From NCBI GenBank assembly GCA_023436715.1, contig JAEZIJ010000187.1, forward strand, positions 1-64,000: DNA of 64,000 nucleotides. Direction: 5' to 3'. The DNA comes from Acidobacteriota bacterium. Lineage in GTDB: Bacteria > Acidobacteriota > Terriglobia > Bryobacterales > Bryobacteraceae. Both the position numbers and the translations under genes were made by a program. Shown piece after piece: positions 24,239 through 32,373 of the stretch (position 1 is the first letter of the stretch; every line of letters begins with the position of its first letter). The notes under the pieces were generated by a model. The model was given only the letters and a program-made list of their open reading frames with translations. It was not told where the DNA came from and ran no database searches.

Positions 24239-25134
24239 TTTTTTCGCGCGCGGAGGCGGATCCGTACGATGATCGAGATGGCGTTCACCGTCAAAACGGT
24301 TCCGAGCAGCACGATGGCGGTGCCGTATGGCAGCGCGTGCGGAACGTTTGGAACCTGGGTGGAGATGGTGAACAGGTGCATGGAAAGCGCCATGCACTGG
24401 TCGAAGGGCCCGTAGGCGAAAAGGTCCCCTTCCCGGATAGCCTTGTAGAACACGGCGCCGGTGAACATGATGGGCGCGGTCTCGCCGGCGGCGTGGGAAA
24501 CCTCCAGGATCAATCCCGTTAGAATCCCGCTGATCGAGTTCGGCAGCACTACGTGGCGGATCGTCTGCCAGCGGGTAGCGCCCACATTCCAGCAGGCTTC
24601 CCGGAACGCCATGGGCACGGCGGCCAGCGCCTGTTTGGTGCTCGCGATGATCACCGGCAGCGTCATGATGGCCAGTGTGAGCGACGCCGCCAGGATCGAT
24701 TTGCCCAGTCCGGCAAACAGCACAAAAGCGCCGAGCCCGAAGAGCGCATGCACGATACTCGGCACGCCCGCGAGGTTGACGACAGCCAGGTTCACAACGC
24801 GCGTAAACCAGTTGTCCGTCGCGTATTCGTTGAGAAAAACCGCCGCCAGCACCCCGATCGGCGTAGAGATCGCCAGCGACATCAGCACCAGGTAGCAGGT
24901 CCCCAGCAGTGGAGACCATATACCGCCGCCCCGCATGCCGTGCGATGGATTGCTAAAGATAAAATCAAACGAAAGGATCGGCAGGGCCTGGTACAGAATG
25001 TAGCCGACTATCAGCAGCAGCGGCACAACCATCAGCAAAGTCATGAGGCCGAATAGCGACTTCGCGATAGTCTCGCTGAGGTGCTTGCGCCGGGTTAGTG
25101 GATTTGCCTGGAACACGGGTTTATGGCCTGCCAC
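24232..25134 (-). CDS. pstA: phosphate ABC transporter permease PstA
   Basis: 300 aa with about six helices. The permease EAA-type loop is FREACWNVGATRWQTIRHVV near residue 190, followed by GETAPIMFTGAVFYK, both typical of PstA. It forms the membrane pore with PstC. It starts nine bases after the pstC stop and overlaps pstB1 by seven bases at its end (AAATGGTGA), giving tight translational coupling. Length is normal. Confidence 0.93.
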   Translation of the reverse strand: MAGHKPVFQANPLTRRKHLSETIAKSLFGLMTLLMVVPLLLIVGYILYQALPILSFDFIFSNPSHGMRGGGIWSPLLGTCYLVLMSLAISTPIGVLAAVFLNEYATDNWFTRVVNLAVVNLAGVPSIVHALFGLGAFVLFAGLGKSILAASLTLAIMTLPVIIASTKQALAAVPMAFREACWNVGATRWQTIRHVVLPNSISGILTGLILEVSHAAGETAPIMFTGAVFYKAIREGDLFAYGPFDQCMALSMHLFTISTQVPNVPHALPYGTAIVLLGTVLTVNAISIIVRIRLRARKKW

Positions 25135-25143
25135 CTGGGATTC

Positions 25144-26037
25144 TCATCCGCGTCGGATACCTCGCACGACGAGGTCGGCGGTCAGGTTGATGACGAATGT
25201 AATCGAGAACAACAGGATACCAATGATGAAGAGCGCCTGGTAGTGCTGCGAATGCACCGGCGCCTCCCCCAACTCCGCGGCGATCGTCGCCGTCAGTGTT
25301 CTGACCGAATCCAGCGCGCCGGTGGGGATGTTGACGGAGTGCCCTGTGGCCATGAGAACGGCCATGGTCTCTCCGGCCGCGCGCCCCACGCCAAGAAGTC
25401 CGGCCGCCAGCAGTCCATTCTTCGCCGCGGGCAGCAACACGCGGTAGATCAACTGCCACCGCGTCGCCCCGAGCGCGAGCGCCGCTTCACGGTACGAATC
25501 GGGCACCGCTTTCAGCGCGTCCTCGCTGATGGACACGATAATCGGCGCGCTCATCAGGGCCACAATCAGCCCGCCGTTCAGGACGTTCAAGCCAATCGGC
25601 GCATTGAACAGCTTCATGATGAGCGGGTTCATCACCGTCAGCCCGATGAAACCCCAGACCACCGATGGAATGGCCGCCAGCAGTTCGATAACGACCTTCA
25701 GCGCCTCTTTCGCTCGCTTTCCGCAAAACTCGGAGACGAAAATCGCTGCGCCGATTCCGAACGGCACGGCGATCGCCATTGCCATCAGCGTGACGCTGGC
25801 GGTACCGGCAATCAGCGCCAGCACGCCGTACCGGACGTTGCTACTCGAGGTTGGATACCACTCGATGCTGCCGAAGAACTCGCGGGCCTTGAATCCGCTG
25901 AGGAGAAACCCGGAGCCTTCCCTGAACACGAAAAAGAAAATCCCGAAGACAAACAGGATGGCGCTGACGCCGCAGAGGCGGATCAGCACTTCCATGGCAG
26001 ATTCGGCCATCACCGCCAGCCTGCTTCGCTTCTGCAT
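25144..26037 (-). CDS. pstC: phosphate ABC transporter permease PstC
   Basis: About 297 aa from the ATG at 26037; an in-frame GTG at 26052 would add five residues. Six helices. Segment LAAIPSVVWGFIGL and the EAA loop YREAALALGATRWQLIYRVL, then GRAAGETMAVLMATGHS, identify PstC. The periplasmic loop after helix 1 (SIEWYPTSSSNVRYG) also fits. It lies between pstS and pstA, all on the minus strand, as part of the high-affinity phosphate uptake system. Confidence 0.93.
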   Translation of the reverse strand: MQKRSRLAVMAESAMEVLIRLCGVSAILFVFGIFFFVFREGSGFLLSGFKAREFFGSIEWYPTSSSNVRYGVLALIAGTASVTLMAMAIAVPFGIGAAIFVSEFCGKRAKEALKVVIELLAAIPSVVWGFIGLTVMNPLIMKLFNAPIGLNVLNGGLIVALMSAPIIVSISEDALKAVPDSYREAALALGATRWQLIYRVLLPAAKNGLLAAGLLGVGRAAGETMAVLMATGHSVNIPTGALDSVRTLTATIAAELGEAPVHSQHYQALFIIGILLFSITFVINLTADLVVRGIRRG

Positions 26038-26065
26038 AGATGCGGTTCTCACTACGCTTCAGCGA

Positions 26066-26950
26066 TCAGGGCTGCGGCGCCGCCTTGGGCAGCGGCACGT
26101 ACCCGCTCTGTGATACGGTCTTCTGGCCGGCCTCGGAGAGTACCCAATCCAGGTACTTCTTCGTCTCGCCAGTCGGCTCGCCGGCCGTATACATCAGCAG
26201 GGGCCGCGCAATCGGGTACGAATGGTCGAGTGTGGTCTCGGCCGTCGGCGCTATGGCTTTCTCGCCCGCTTTCTTGGCCACACGCAGCGCCTTCACACCG
26301 GGCGTGGCATAGCCCATGCCGCTGTAGCCCATGGCTGCCGGCGTGTTCGAGATCAGTTCGACGCAATCCTTGGAACCGTGCATGTCGCGCGAGCCGAGTT
26401 TGAAATCGCGCCCTTTACCGAGAACCGCGTCCCGGAAATAGACATATGTTCCGGAGTTCGATTGCCGGCTCACGCGCACGATCTCGTCGATGCCGCCGGG
26501 GACCTTAACCCCGAGTTGGGACCACTTCGCGATCTTGCCGCCTTCGCCGTAAATCCCGGCCAACTGCTCCAACGTAATCTCGTTCAGCGGATTGTCCTTG
26601 TGGACAAAAACGACCAGCGCATCGTACCCCACCAGGAACTCGCGCGGAGCCTTTCCATTCTTCTTTGCGTGCTCCATTTCCTGCGCCTCGATCACCCGGC
26701 TGCAGTTCGCGATATCGACGGTCCCGTTGATCAACGCGGCTATGCCCGTGCCGGATCCGCCGCCCGAAACCTCGACCGACACCGACGGGTTCACGCGGGC
26801 ATACTCCTCGGCCCACGCCTGCGCGACGTTCACCATCGTGTCCGAACCGGTGTTCTGGATGATTGCCTTCTTATCTGCGTCCTTCGTGCGAGAACAACCT
26901 GTCACGAGCAGCCCAAGCACAACAAGTGCGGTGAGAATGGATTTCAGCAT
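26066..26950 (-). CDS. pstS: phosphate-binding lipoprotein PstS
   Basis: 294 aa. The leader ends in a lipobox (LLVTGCS), so it is anchored to a membrane by Cys19. The phosphate-binding fold shows the family motifs: QNTGSDTMVNVAQAWAEEY near the N-terminus, VSGGGSGTGIAAL and RQSNSGTYVYFRDAVLG, where Ser, Asp, Thr and Arg bind the anion. The C-terminal QSGYVPLP is typical. It is the second gene of the operon, 17 bases after the phoU fusion gene. Confidence 0.93.
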   Translation of the reverse strand: MLKSILTALVVLGLLVTGCSRTKDADKKAIIQNTGSDTMVNVAQAWAEEYARVNPSVSVEVSGGGSGTGIAALINGTVDIANCSRVIEAQEMEHAKKNGKAPREFLVGYDALVVFVHKDNPLNEITLEQLAGIYGEGGKIAKWSQLGVKVPGGIDEIVRVSRQSNSGTYVYFRDAVLGKGRDFKLGSRDMHGSKDCVELISNTPAAMGYSGMGYATPGVKALRVAKKAGEKAIAPTAETTLDHSYPIARPLLMYTAGEPTGETKKYLDWVLSEAGQKTVSQSGYVPLPKAAPQP

Positions 26951-26967
26951 TTTGGAATTCAGATTCC

Positions 26968-28101
26968 CTAGCCAGGTCTCTGGTCGGCGGACGACTGGCC
27001 GTCCCCGATGATGGCATGCACCAGATCGCGGATGTGATGGCTTAGCGACTGGTACGCATTTTCGTACTCGGCCCGAATCTCCTCAGGCGTGCCACGCGCC
27101 TTGGATGGGTCGGGCACCGCCCACTGTAAGCCGAGAACTTTCGTCGGCCTCTGGGGAAAGGCCTTTTCGGCCTCCTTGGAGAGCGCCACCATGATTTGAC
27201 ATGCTTCCGACTGCAATGCCTGGCTGGCAGACCTCGAGGATTGGTGCGAAATATCGAAACCCTTCTCGGAGAGGAACCAGACGGTCCTCGGATCGGCCGC
27301 GCCGGCTGCCAGCCCCGCGCTGCCGAACCAGAACTTCTTTGCCCCCAGTGCGTTGCCGATCACCTCGGCCATCCGGCTGAGGCAACTGTTCGCATCGTCC
27401 ACGAACAACACGCGGAATCCCTCCCGCGGCATGTGCCTCAGATACTCGCCGGTCGCGAAGTACAGAGCTTCCTCGCAGATGTTCGTGGCCTGGTCCGAAA
27501 CGCGCTCGTACCGCCGGGCTACGGTCAGCAGGGGCGACAGCGCTTCCAGCGGCAGCCGGCCCTCCTCTCGCCACTCGAGCAACTCGTCGCTCAAGTCGTC
27601 ACGCACCTGATTCACCCGCGGCTCGCTCGCCATTGTCGTGCGGGCGAGGTCCGGGTTCTTGTCCACAAACGCGTGTACCGCGTTGTGCAGCATCGGAATC
27701 GCGAGATTCGCGATTTCGTGAAAACGATCCTTGGGGATTTCGAGCGGCAGGTGGCTCACCAGCACGACCTGCCGGGCAATGCTCTCGGCATAGTCGCCCA
27801 CCCGCTCCAGTTGACCCGCAACTTTACTCGCCGAGTACACGAACCGCAGATTCCCGGCCGCGGGCTGGTGCCGGATAATAAACTCCACACACAGCCGGTC
27901 CAGCTCGGTTTCCAGAGCGTCCACTTCCTGGTCCCGCAGGATCACAGAGTAGGCGAGCTGCCGGTCTCGCGTCAGGAATGCCTGAAACGCCCTCGTCAGC
28001 GCGCGCTCGTCAAGTGCAACCATTGCAAGCAGTTTGGCGCGTATGACGTCGATGTCGCGCTGCAACAGCGCTTCCAAATGGGGTGTGGGTGGTGATTCCA
28101 A
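26968..28101 (-). CDS. phoU: PhoU fused to an inactive ArsC/LMW-phosphatase-like domain
   Basis: 377 aa, TTG start (no better candidate; PhoU normally begins here). Residues 10-225 are two PhoU three-helix repeats, each with the E/D-rich metal motif (GQLERVGDYAESIAR at 96-110 and ARRYERVSDQATNICEEAL at 195-213). Residues 228-365 resemble arsenate reductase/low-molecular-weight phosphatase: VLFVDDANSCLSRMAEV, then WAVPDPSKARGT. The P-loop C(X)5R is lost: the catalytic Cys is D235 and the Arg is L241. The C-terminal domain could bind an oxyanion or be structural, but cannot catalyse. It leads the pst operon, unusual for phoU, which is normally last. A PhoU-type role in restraining Pst and PhoR is expected. 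Confidence 0.88.
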   Translation of the reverse strand: MESPPTPHLEALLQRDIDVIRAKLLAMVALDERALTRAFQAFLTRDRQLAYSVILRDQEVDALETELDRLCVEFIIRHQPAAGNLRFVYSASKVAGQLERVGDYAESIARQVVLVSHLPLEIPKDRFHEIANLAIPMLHNAVHAFVDKNPDLARTTMASEPRVNQVRDDLSDELLEWREEGRLPLEALSPLLTVARRYERVSDQATNICEEALYFATGEYLRHMPREGFRVLFVDDANSCLSRMAEVIGNALGAKKFWFGSAGLAAGAADPRTVWFLSEKGFDISHQSSRSASQALQSEACQIMVALSKEAEKAFPQRPTKVLGLQWAVPDPSKARGTPEEIRAEYENAYQSLSHHIRDLVHAIIGDGQSSADQRPG

Positions 28102-28147
28102 TTCCTAAAATCCCCTTGCAGGGTCCGTTGGACACTCCAGAAGTGAA

Positions 28148-28153
28148 ATTATA
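28148..28153 (-). promoter_or_regulatory. candidate -10 box (TATAAT) of the phoU-pst operon
   Basis: Read on the minus strand, a perfect TATAAT lies 47 bases before the phoU start. The -35 region is poor (TGACGG at 18 bases). No convincing Pho box (CTGTCAT repeats) is visible in the 109-base gap. Confidence 0.35.
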
Positions 28154-28210
28154 CGGTATTTTGGGACGCCGCCGTCAGGATTCTCCTTCCCCGGTCTACC
28201 CATCATCGGT

Positions 28211-28855
28211 TCACGGTACCAGAAGGGAAGATCCGCTCGGCGGCTCCGTGTGGACGCCTTGAACCGGTCCGATCTGCTGTCGCAGGAAATCGATAAAGGC
28301 TCGCCCGCGCTTCCGCCCGTTGTTGAGCCTCAGTTCCACGCGTTGCAGAAATGCCAGGACGCCCAGAATTTCCACGTCGCGCACGGTGGTGATGCCGAAC
28401 CGCTCGGCAGCCGCCCTGCGGAAGGCGTCCACTCCCTGCTGCACCCGCTCGTGAACGCCCGCGGCCATCAGATTCGACGGCTTGCTGTCGTAATAGAGGC
28501 CGCTTTCAAGCGTCCGGTACGTCCGCACGAGGGAATCGAGCGCCTCGCGCACATCGTAATCCACAACCCCGGGGATGCCCAGGGCCACTTCGGCAAGCTC
28601 CCGCATCATCTCGCCGAGCAGCGCTCCGTGGTCGCGAAGGAACTCGTCCGTAATGCGGATATCGCTGTTGGGGATGGATTGCGGATCGAGCTCCGGCACC
28701 TTCTCGCGCAGGCGGGCCTCCTGGAGGTAAACGCAATCCAGCGGGCAAGCCACCGTATTCTCGCGCTCCGTACCGCAACACACCGAGCAGATCTCGCCCC
28801 CGACTCCAGGGCACATGCGGCGCGGGCGGCGCGTCTCGCAAATCTTACAGGTCAT
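28211..28855 (-). CDS. Cys-rich N-terminal zinc-finger protein of unknown function
   Basis: 214 aa from the ATG at 28855 (MTCKICETRRPRR); an upstream ATG at 28876 would add seven residues. The first 45 residues carry a Cys-rich zinc-binding cluster: CKIC, then MCPG, ICSVCCG and ACPLDC. The remainder is predicted helical without a recognised motif. Genes of this type are often annotated as hypothetical. It faces a 50-aa ORF on the other strand with 26 bases between the starts, so the two share a promoter region. Confidence 0.65.
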   Translation of the reverse strand: MTCKICETRRPRRMCPGVGGEICSVCCGTERENTVACPLDCVYLQEARLREKVPELDPQSIPNSDIRITDEFLRDHGALLGEMMRELAEVALGIPGVVDYDVREALDSLVRTYRTLESGLYYDSKPSNLMAAGVHERVQQGVDAFRRAAAERFGITTVRDVEILGVLAFLQRVELRLNNGRKRGRAFIDFLRQQIGPVQGVHTEPPSGSSLLVP

Positions 28856-28881
28856 AATGGAATCTACTGCCATCATCGCAT

Positions 28882-29034
28882 ATGCCCCGAAGCGACCTGT
28901 TTCTCAAGGTTCAGATCGAACACGACGAGGACGAACGGCCCGAGCGGCTCGCCGAACAGATCTGCCGCGCCATCCTCAAAATCTACGGCGTGCAATCGGC
29001 CGAACTCTCCAACTACGTCACCCACCCGGACTGA
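28882..29034 (+). CDS. 50-aa acidic small protein
   Basis: ORF of 50 aa beginning MPRSDLFLKVQIEHDEDERP and ending in VTHPD. It is rich in acidic residues at the N-terminal part and amphipathic in the middle (RLAEQICRAILKIYGV). The codons end mostly in G or C as in neighbouring genes, and the gap is otherwise empty. No clear ribosome-binding site is seen. It could be a regulator or a hypothetical small gene divergent from the zinc-finger protein. Confidence 0.5.
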   Translation: MPRSDLFLKVQIEHDEDERPERLAEQICRAILKIYGVQSAELSNYVTHPD

Positions 29035-29096
29035 GCGCTAACCGCGCGGAATTGCGCCTCCGGCGCAGAGGCGCACGTCTTCGATTCCCGGAGGCC

Positions 29097-30233
29097 CTAC
29101 GCCTTCCCGAACGTCTGCTCGTGCGTGCGGCGCAGAAATCCGTCGGTCATACCGGCGATGTAGTCGCAGACAGCCCGGTGCGGCGGCTGGCCGTTCGACA
29201 CCTCACGGTAGCCCTCGGGCAGGCGGTCGGGGCGCTCCAGGAAAAACTGAAACAAGTCGGCGATCATGCCCGCCGAATGCCGCCGCTCCTCGGCCAGCGC
29301 TTCGGAGAGATACACCCGGCGCCGCAGGAAATGCTTCAGTGCCGAATCCGTCTCCTCCGCCGCGGGCGTGAAGCGCGCCAGGCGCGTGGGATGCCTGCGC
29401 ACGCCGTCGATGTCTTTCACGCCGGCCCCCTGAACTGCCTGCCGCGTGCCATCGATCAGCCCCGAAACCAGCAGGTCGATCAGCCTCCTCAGGCTCTCAT
29501 TGAACCGGATGCGCAGCGGGGCGCCGGGGAACTGCGTCTCGACCTCGGTCTGAATCTCGCGGTATTGCGGGATATTCTCCGCGACGTCCTCCATTTCGAA
29601 GAACCGCGCCGAGAAAGCGTCGTCGAGGTCGGCTGTGTTGTATGCGATTTCGTCCGCCAGGTCGATCAACTGCGCTTCGAGCGGCGGCCGCTGCCCGGGA
29701 AGGTATTCGTCCAGTTCGGGGCACTCCCCAGGGGCGAAATCCCGCGAGTGCTTCGCGATTCCCTCCCGGACCTCAAACGTCAGGTTCAGGCCCGGGAAGC
29801 GCACGTATTTCTGTTCGAAGCTCTCGACTATGCGCAGCGCATGGAGGTTATGGTCGAACCGCTCCCCGAAACGGCTCATCTGGCGATGGAGTTCATCCTC
29901 GCCTGCGTGCGCAAATGGGGGATGGCCGATATCGTGGGCCAGCGCGAGCGCCTCGGTCAGGTCTTCATCCAATCCGAGCACGCCGGCTACTGTGCGCGCG
30001 ATCTGCGCCACCTCGATCGTGTGCGTCAGCCGGTTCCGGAAATGGTCAGAGAGCCCCGCCGTGAACACCTGGGTCTTGTCTTCCAGGCGACGGAACGCCC
30101 TTGCGTGTACGATGCGGTCGCGGTCGCGCTTAAATTCGTTGCGGTATGCGTGGCACGGCTCGGGATAGCGCCGGCCCAAGGAGCCGGCGACAGGGAACCG
30201 GACGTGCCGGCACAGGCCCTCAACGGTCGCCAC
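29097..30233 (-). CDS. dgt: deoxyguanosinetriphosphate triphosphohydrolase-like protein
   Basis: 378 aa HD-domain dNTPase. HD-domain ligands lie in FRNRLTHTIEVAQIAR (about 65-80), ALAHDIGHPPFAHAGE (about 98-113) and, further on, LIDLADEIAYNTADLDDA. The substrate-side RRLEDKTQVF segment precedes the first His. The protein cuts dNTPs to deoxynucleoside and triphosphate, and this short form may prefer dATP/dTTP over dGTP. It is the last gene of a minus-strand series, eight bases after the YfgM-like gene. Confidence 0.9.
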   Translation of the reverse strand: MATVEGLCRHVRFPVAGSLGRRYPEPCHAYRNEFKRDRDRIVHARAFRRLEDKTQVFTAGLSDHFRNRLTHTIEVAQIARTVAGVLGLDEDLTEALALAHDIGHPPFAHAGEDELHRQMSRFGERFDHNLHALRIVESFEQKYVRFPGLNLTFEVREGIAKHSRDFAPGECPELDEYLPGQRPPLEAQLIDLADEIAYNTADLDDAFSARFFEMEDVAENIPQYREIQTEVETQFPGAPLRIRFNESLRRLIDLLVSGLIDGTRQAVQGAGVKDIDGVRRHPTRLARFTPAAEETDSALKHFLRRRVYLSEALAEERRHSAGMIADLFQFFLERPDRLPEGYREVSNGQPPHRAVCDYIAGMTDGFLRRTHEQTFGKA

Positions 30234-30241
30234 AACCGGGC

Positions 30242-30946
30242 CTAGCGGGCGGAGGACAGCCCGCCCGTTTTCTGTACGGCCACGCGACTGATGGCAGATC
30301 TCTCGGTCAGCAGCGGCGCGAGAAGCTTCCTGGCCTCGGCCGGATTGCTCGTCGCGATCAGGTCCGCGAGAGCGATCGTCGCCTGCTCTTTGGACACGAA
30401 GTCCGTCGGCTTTGCCATCAGCGAGCGGAGAAGGCTCTCGCCTTCGCCGGGCTTCCCTTGTGCCTTGTACACTTCGGCCAGCGTCAGCTTGGCCAGAGAC
30501 CCGTAATTGGCGTTGCCCGAATCAATCACATCCTTCAGCCACTTCTCAGCTTCGGCAACCTTGCCCTGGTCGGCGGCATTCGTGCCCAGGTAGTACTCGG
30601 CAATGACCCCTTCCTCGCTGCCGGCGTACTTCGCGGCCATGTCCGCAAATGCTTTGCTCGCAGCCTCGTCTTTCGCCTGCTCGGTGGGGTAGGCGCGGAT
30701 GAACTCGTTCGGCGCCGGGCCGACCACAGCCTGCTGGATTTCGAGCGCCGCGGTCAGAGCCTCCTGCCGTACGCCGTGCTGCTGCCTTCGATACGCGAAG
30801 AACGCGAGTATGGCGATCAGCACAGCCGCTCCGATCACGCTGTACCGGATAACGGCTTTCCGGTGCTCGGCTACGTATTCGACTGTGTGCTCGACTTCGA
30901 GTGCGAACTTGTCGCGCTTTAGCTCTTTACGGGTGATTCTATCCAC
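30242..30946 (-). CDS. YfgM-like single-span TPR protein
   Basis: 234 aa. A cytoplasmic basic N-terminus (TRKELKRDKFALEVEHTVEYV) precedes one helix (about 35-52) and a periplasmic TPR-like helical domain (YYLGTNAADQGKVAEAEKWL, then AEVYKAQGKPGEGESLLRSL). This is the layout of YfgM, an accessory subunit at the SecYEG translocon with PpiD. The family is defined by layout, so the call is moderate. It precedes dgt in the same direction. Confidence 0.65.
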   Translation of the reverse strand: MDRITRKELKRDKFALEVEHTVEYVAEHRKAVIRYSVIGAAVLIAILAFFAYRRQQHGVRQEALTAALEIQQAVVGPAPNEFIRAYPTEQAKDEAASKAFADMAAKYAGSEEGVIAEYYLGTNAADQGKVAEAEKWLKDVIDSGNANYGSLAKLTLAEVYKAQGKPGEGESLLRSLMAKPTDFVSKEQATIALADLIATSNPAEARKLLAPLLTERSAISRVAVQKTGGLSSAR

Positions 30947-30981
30947 GGAAACCTCTGGGGAGTTCTAATTTTAACATGAGG

Positions 30982-31000
30982 GGGCCGGCGACGCCGGCCC
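30982..31000. terminator. GC-rich hairpin between STAS and YfgM-like genes
   Basis: A perfect palindrome GGGCCGGC-GAC-GCCGGCCC. On the minus strand it follows the STAS gene by six bases and precedes TTAAAATTAG after a short spacer. Stem of eight pairs; no strong U tract, so an attenuator or mRNA-stability hairpin is equally likely. Confidence 0.4.
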
Positions 31001-31005
31001 GCTTC

Positions 31006-31350
31006 TCACGCAAAACTGCGGACAGCCGTCGCCTCGGCGTCGAAAACGTCGAAGACGGTGTAGAGCTTCGTGATCTGCAACAGATCGTGAACCCGCTTGG
31101 TCAGGTTGAGCAGCTTCAACTGCCCGCCCTGGTTCGCGACCGAGGTGAAGCCGGAGACCAGCTCGCCAATTCCCGAGCTGTCTATATACGATACTTCGGC
31201 GAGATTCAGCAGAATCTTCTTGCTTCCCTTCGCAACCAGTTCCCGGATGCCGTCACGGAGGTTGCTGGATCCTTCGCCCAGCGTAATCCGGCCGGAAACG
31301 TCGATGACAGTGACATCGCCCACCTGGCGGGGGCTAAGTTTTGCGCTCAC
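31006..31350 (-). CDS. STAS-domain anti-sigma-factor antagonist (SpoIIAA/RsbV-like)
   Basis: 114 aa STAS domain. The phosphorylatable Ser is S58 in SYIDSSGIGELV; the N-terminal VTVIDVSGRITLGEGSS is typical. In partner-switching systems the dephosphorylated form binds the kinase and frees the target sigma factor or other effector. It lies 28 bases after the HATPase gene on the same strand, so the pair forms a switch. No sigma-factor gene is adjacent, so the target lies elsewhere. Confidence 0.88.
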   Translation of the reverse strand: MSAKLSPRQVGDVTVIDVSGRITLGEGSSNLRDGIRELVAKGSKKILLNLAEVSYIDSSGIGELVSGFTSVANQGGQLKLLNLTKRVHDLLQITKLYTVFDVFDAEATAVRSFA

Positions 31351-31378
31351 AAATCTATCCCTCCTGCAACTCTTTCGG

Positions 31379-31822
31379 TTATTGCTTGCTCACCAAACGC
31401 TTGACCAGCTTCACTTCAGTGCCGCCCGGGGTCCGCCGGTGAACCTCAAACTCATCCATGAACGCCCGGATCAGGAAAATGCCCCGGCCGGACTGCTGTA
31501 AAAGATTGTCTTCGGCCAGCGGATCGGGGATGGCCTTCATGTCAAACCCTTCGCCCTCGTCACCGACAGTCACCGTCAGGCAGTCGCCGCTCCCGGAAAC
31601 CCCCAGGTGGACCTTTTTTCTGGCGTTGTACCTGTTGCCGTGTACGACCGCATTCACGACCGACTCCCGCACTGCCATCCCGATCTTGTGGAGGTCTTCC
31701 TCGGAGAAGCCGATCCGCTCGGCCACACCGAGCGCCACTTTCTCGGCTTCATCGGCGCTCTCCAGGACGGAATTCAGTACCCGGTCCACTCTGTCGTTCC
31801 CGCAGCTCGTATTATCCGCCAT
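31379..31822 (-). CDS. HATPase anti-sigma factor / Ser kinase (RsbW/SpoIIAB-like)
   Basis: 147 aa GHKL ATPase with N box AVRESVVNAVVHGNRYN, G1 box DEGEGFD and G2 box SGRGIFLIRAFMDEFE. This is the fold of SpoIIAB/RsbW kinases, which phosphorylate a STAS partner and bind a sigma factor. The partner gene follows directly. It could also serve another target in stress or c-di-GMP-type switches. Confidence 0.86.
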   Translation of the reverse strand: MADNTSCGNDRVDRVLNSVLESADEAEKVALGVAERIGFSEEDLHKIGMAVRESVVNAVVHGNRYNARKKVHLGVSGSGDCLTVTVGDEGEGFDMKAIPDPLAEDNLLQQSGRGIFLIRAFMDEFEVHRRTPGGTEVKLVKRLVSKQ

Positions 31823-31968
31823 AGGGGGTGCCGTCGTTTCCGCAACGCGTTGCGCGGCCTGACGAGGCTGAATCGAATCGTTAAGGTAGCAAAATCAAAC
31901 AGAAAAGGCAAAGGTGACTTAAGATCCGAGGCTTATGGAATGTGCGGAGACGGCGGTTTTCGTGGCCG

Positions 31969-32373
31969 TCAGTTGGCGCTGTCGGCCCGTTCGGACTGAG
32001 GACGGAAAAGCAGACCCGACCAACCTTCCGAGAGCACGATCGAATTGGCCGGGTTGTGCGCGAGGTACTTCACGCTTACGGGGCGCCCGATAAGCGTTTC
32101 CGGCGCGGGCGGCAGCAGGTCGAGAACCGCGGACAGATCCTGAGCCGCCGAGTAGATCACTCCGCTCACCGAGTATGTGTAGGAGAGGATGCCGTCGTTC
32201 AAGTCGGTGGTCGTACCGCTGGCCATCCGGCTCGAACGGCTCACCGCCACGCGCCGTTTCTGTTCCCGCGCTTCGGGAGTGCGCCGCGCCCCTGGCTTCA
32301 CCCATGCCGCCAGCGCCGCTGCCCCGGTCACCACCCCGGCCGCCAGCGCCAGCAGCTTCCTGCTTCGCTTCAT
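31969..32373 (-). CDS. small secreted protein of unknown function
   Basis: 134 aa. A signal peptide or anchor (MKRSRKLLALAAGVVTGAAALAAW) is followed by a basic linker and a polar domain (SYTYSVSGVIYSAAQDLSAVL, ending with GWSGLLFRPQS). No family recognised. Its stop codon lies directly next to the start of the upstream transaldolase gene's end (adjacent bases), so it follows that gene in the same operon. Confidence 0.6.
   Translation of the reverse strand: MKRSRKLLALAAGVVTGAAALAAWVKPGARRTPEAREQKRRVAVSRSSRMASGTTTDLNDGILSYTYSVSGVIYSAAQDLSAVLDLLPPAPETLIGRPVSVKYLAHNPANSIVLSEGWSGLLFRPQSERADSAN

Noticed and set aside
24239..24919. N-terminal extension of pstB1 (frame open to 24919)
   Set aside because: It overlaps pstA in another frame and is not PstB-like; the ATG at 24238 fits PstB length.
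27400..27420. Active arsenate reductase in the PhoU fusion
   Set aside because: The catalytic P-loop Cys and Arg are Asp and Leu, so reductase or phosphatase chemistry is not supported.
28102..28210. Pho box upstream of the phoU-pst operon
   Set aside because: No direct repeat resembling CTGTCAT could be found in the gap; only a -10 hexamer is listed.
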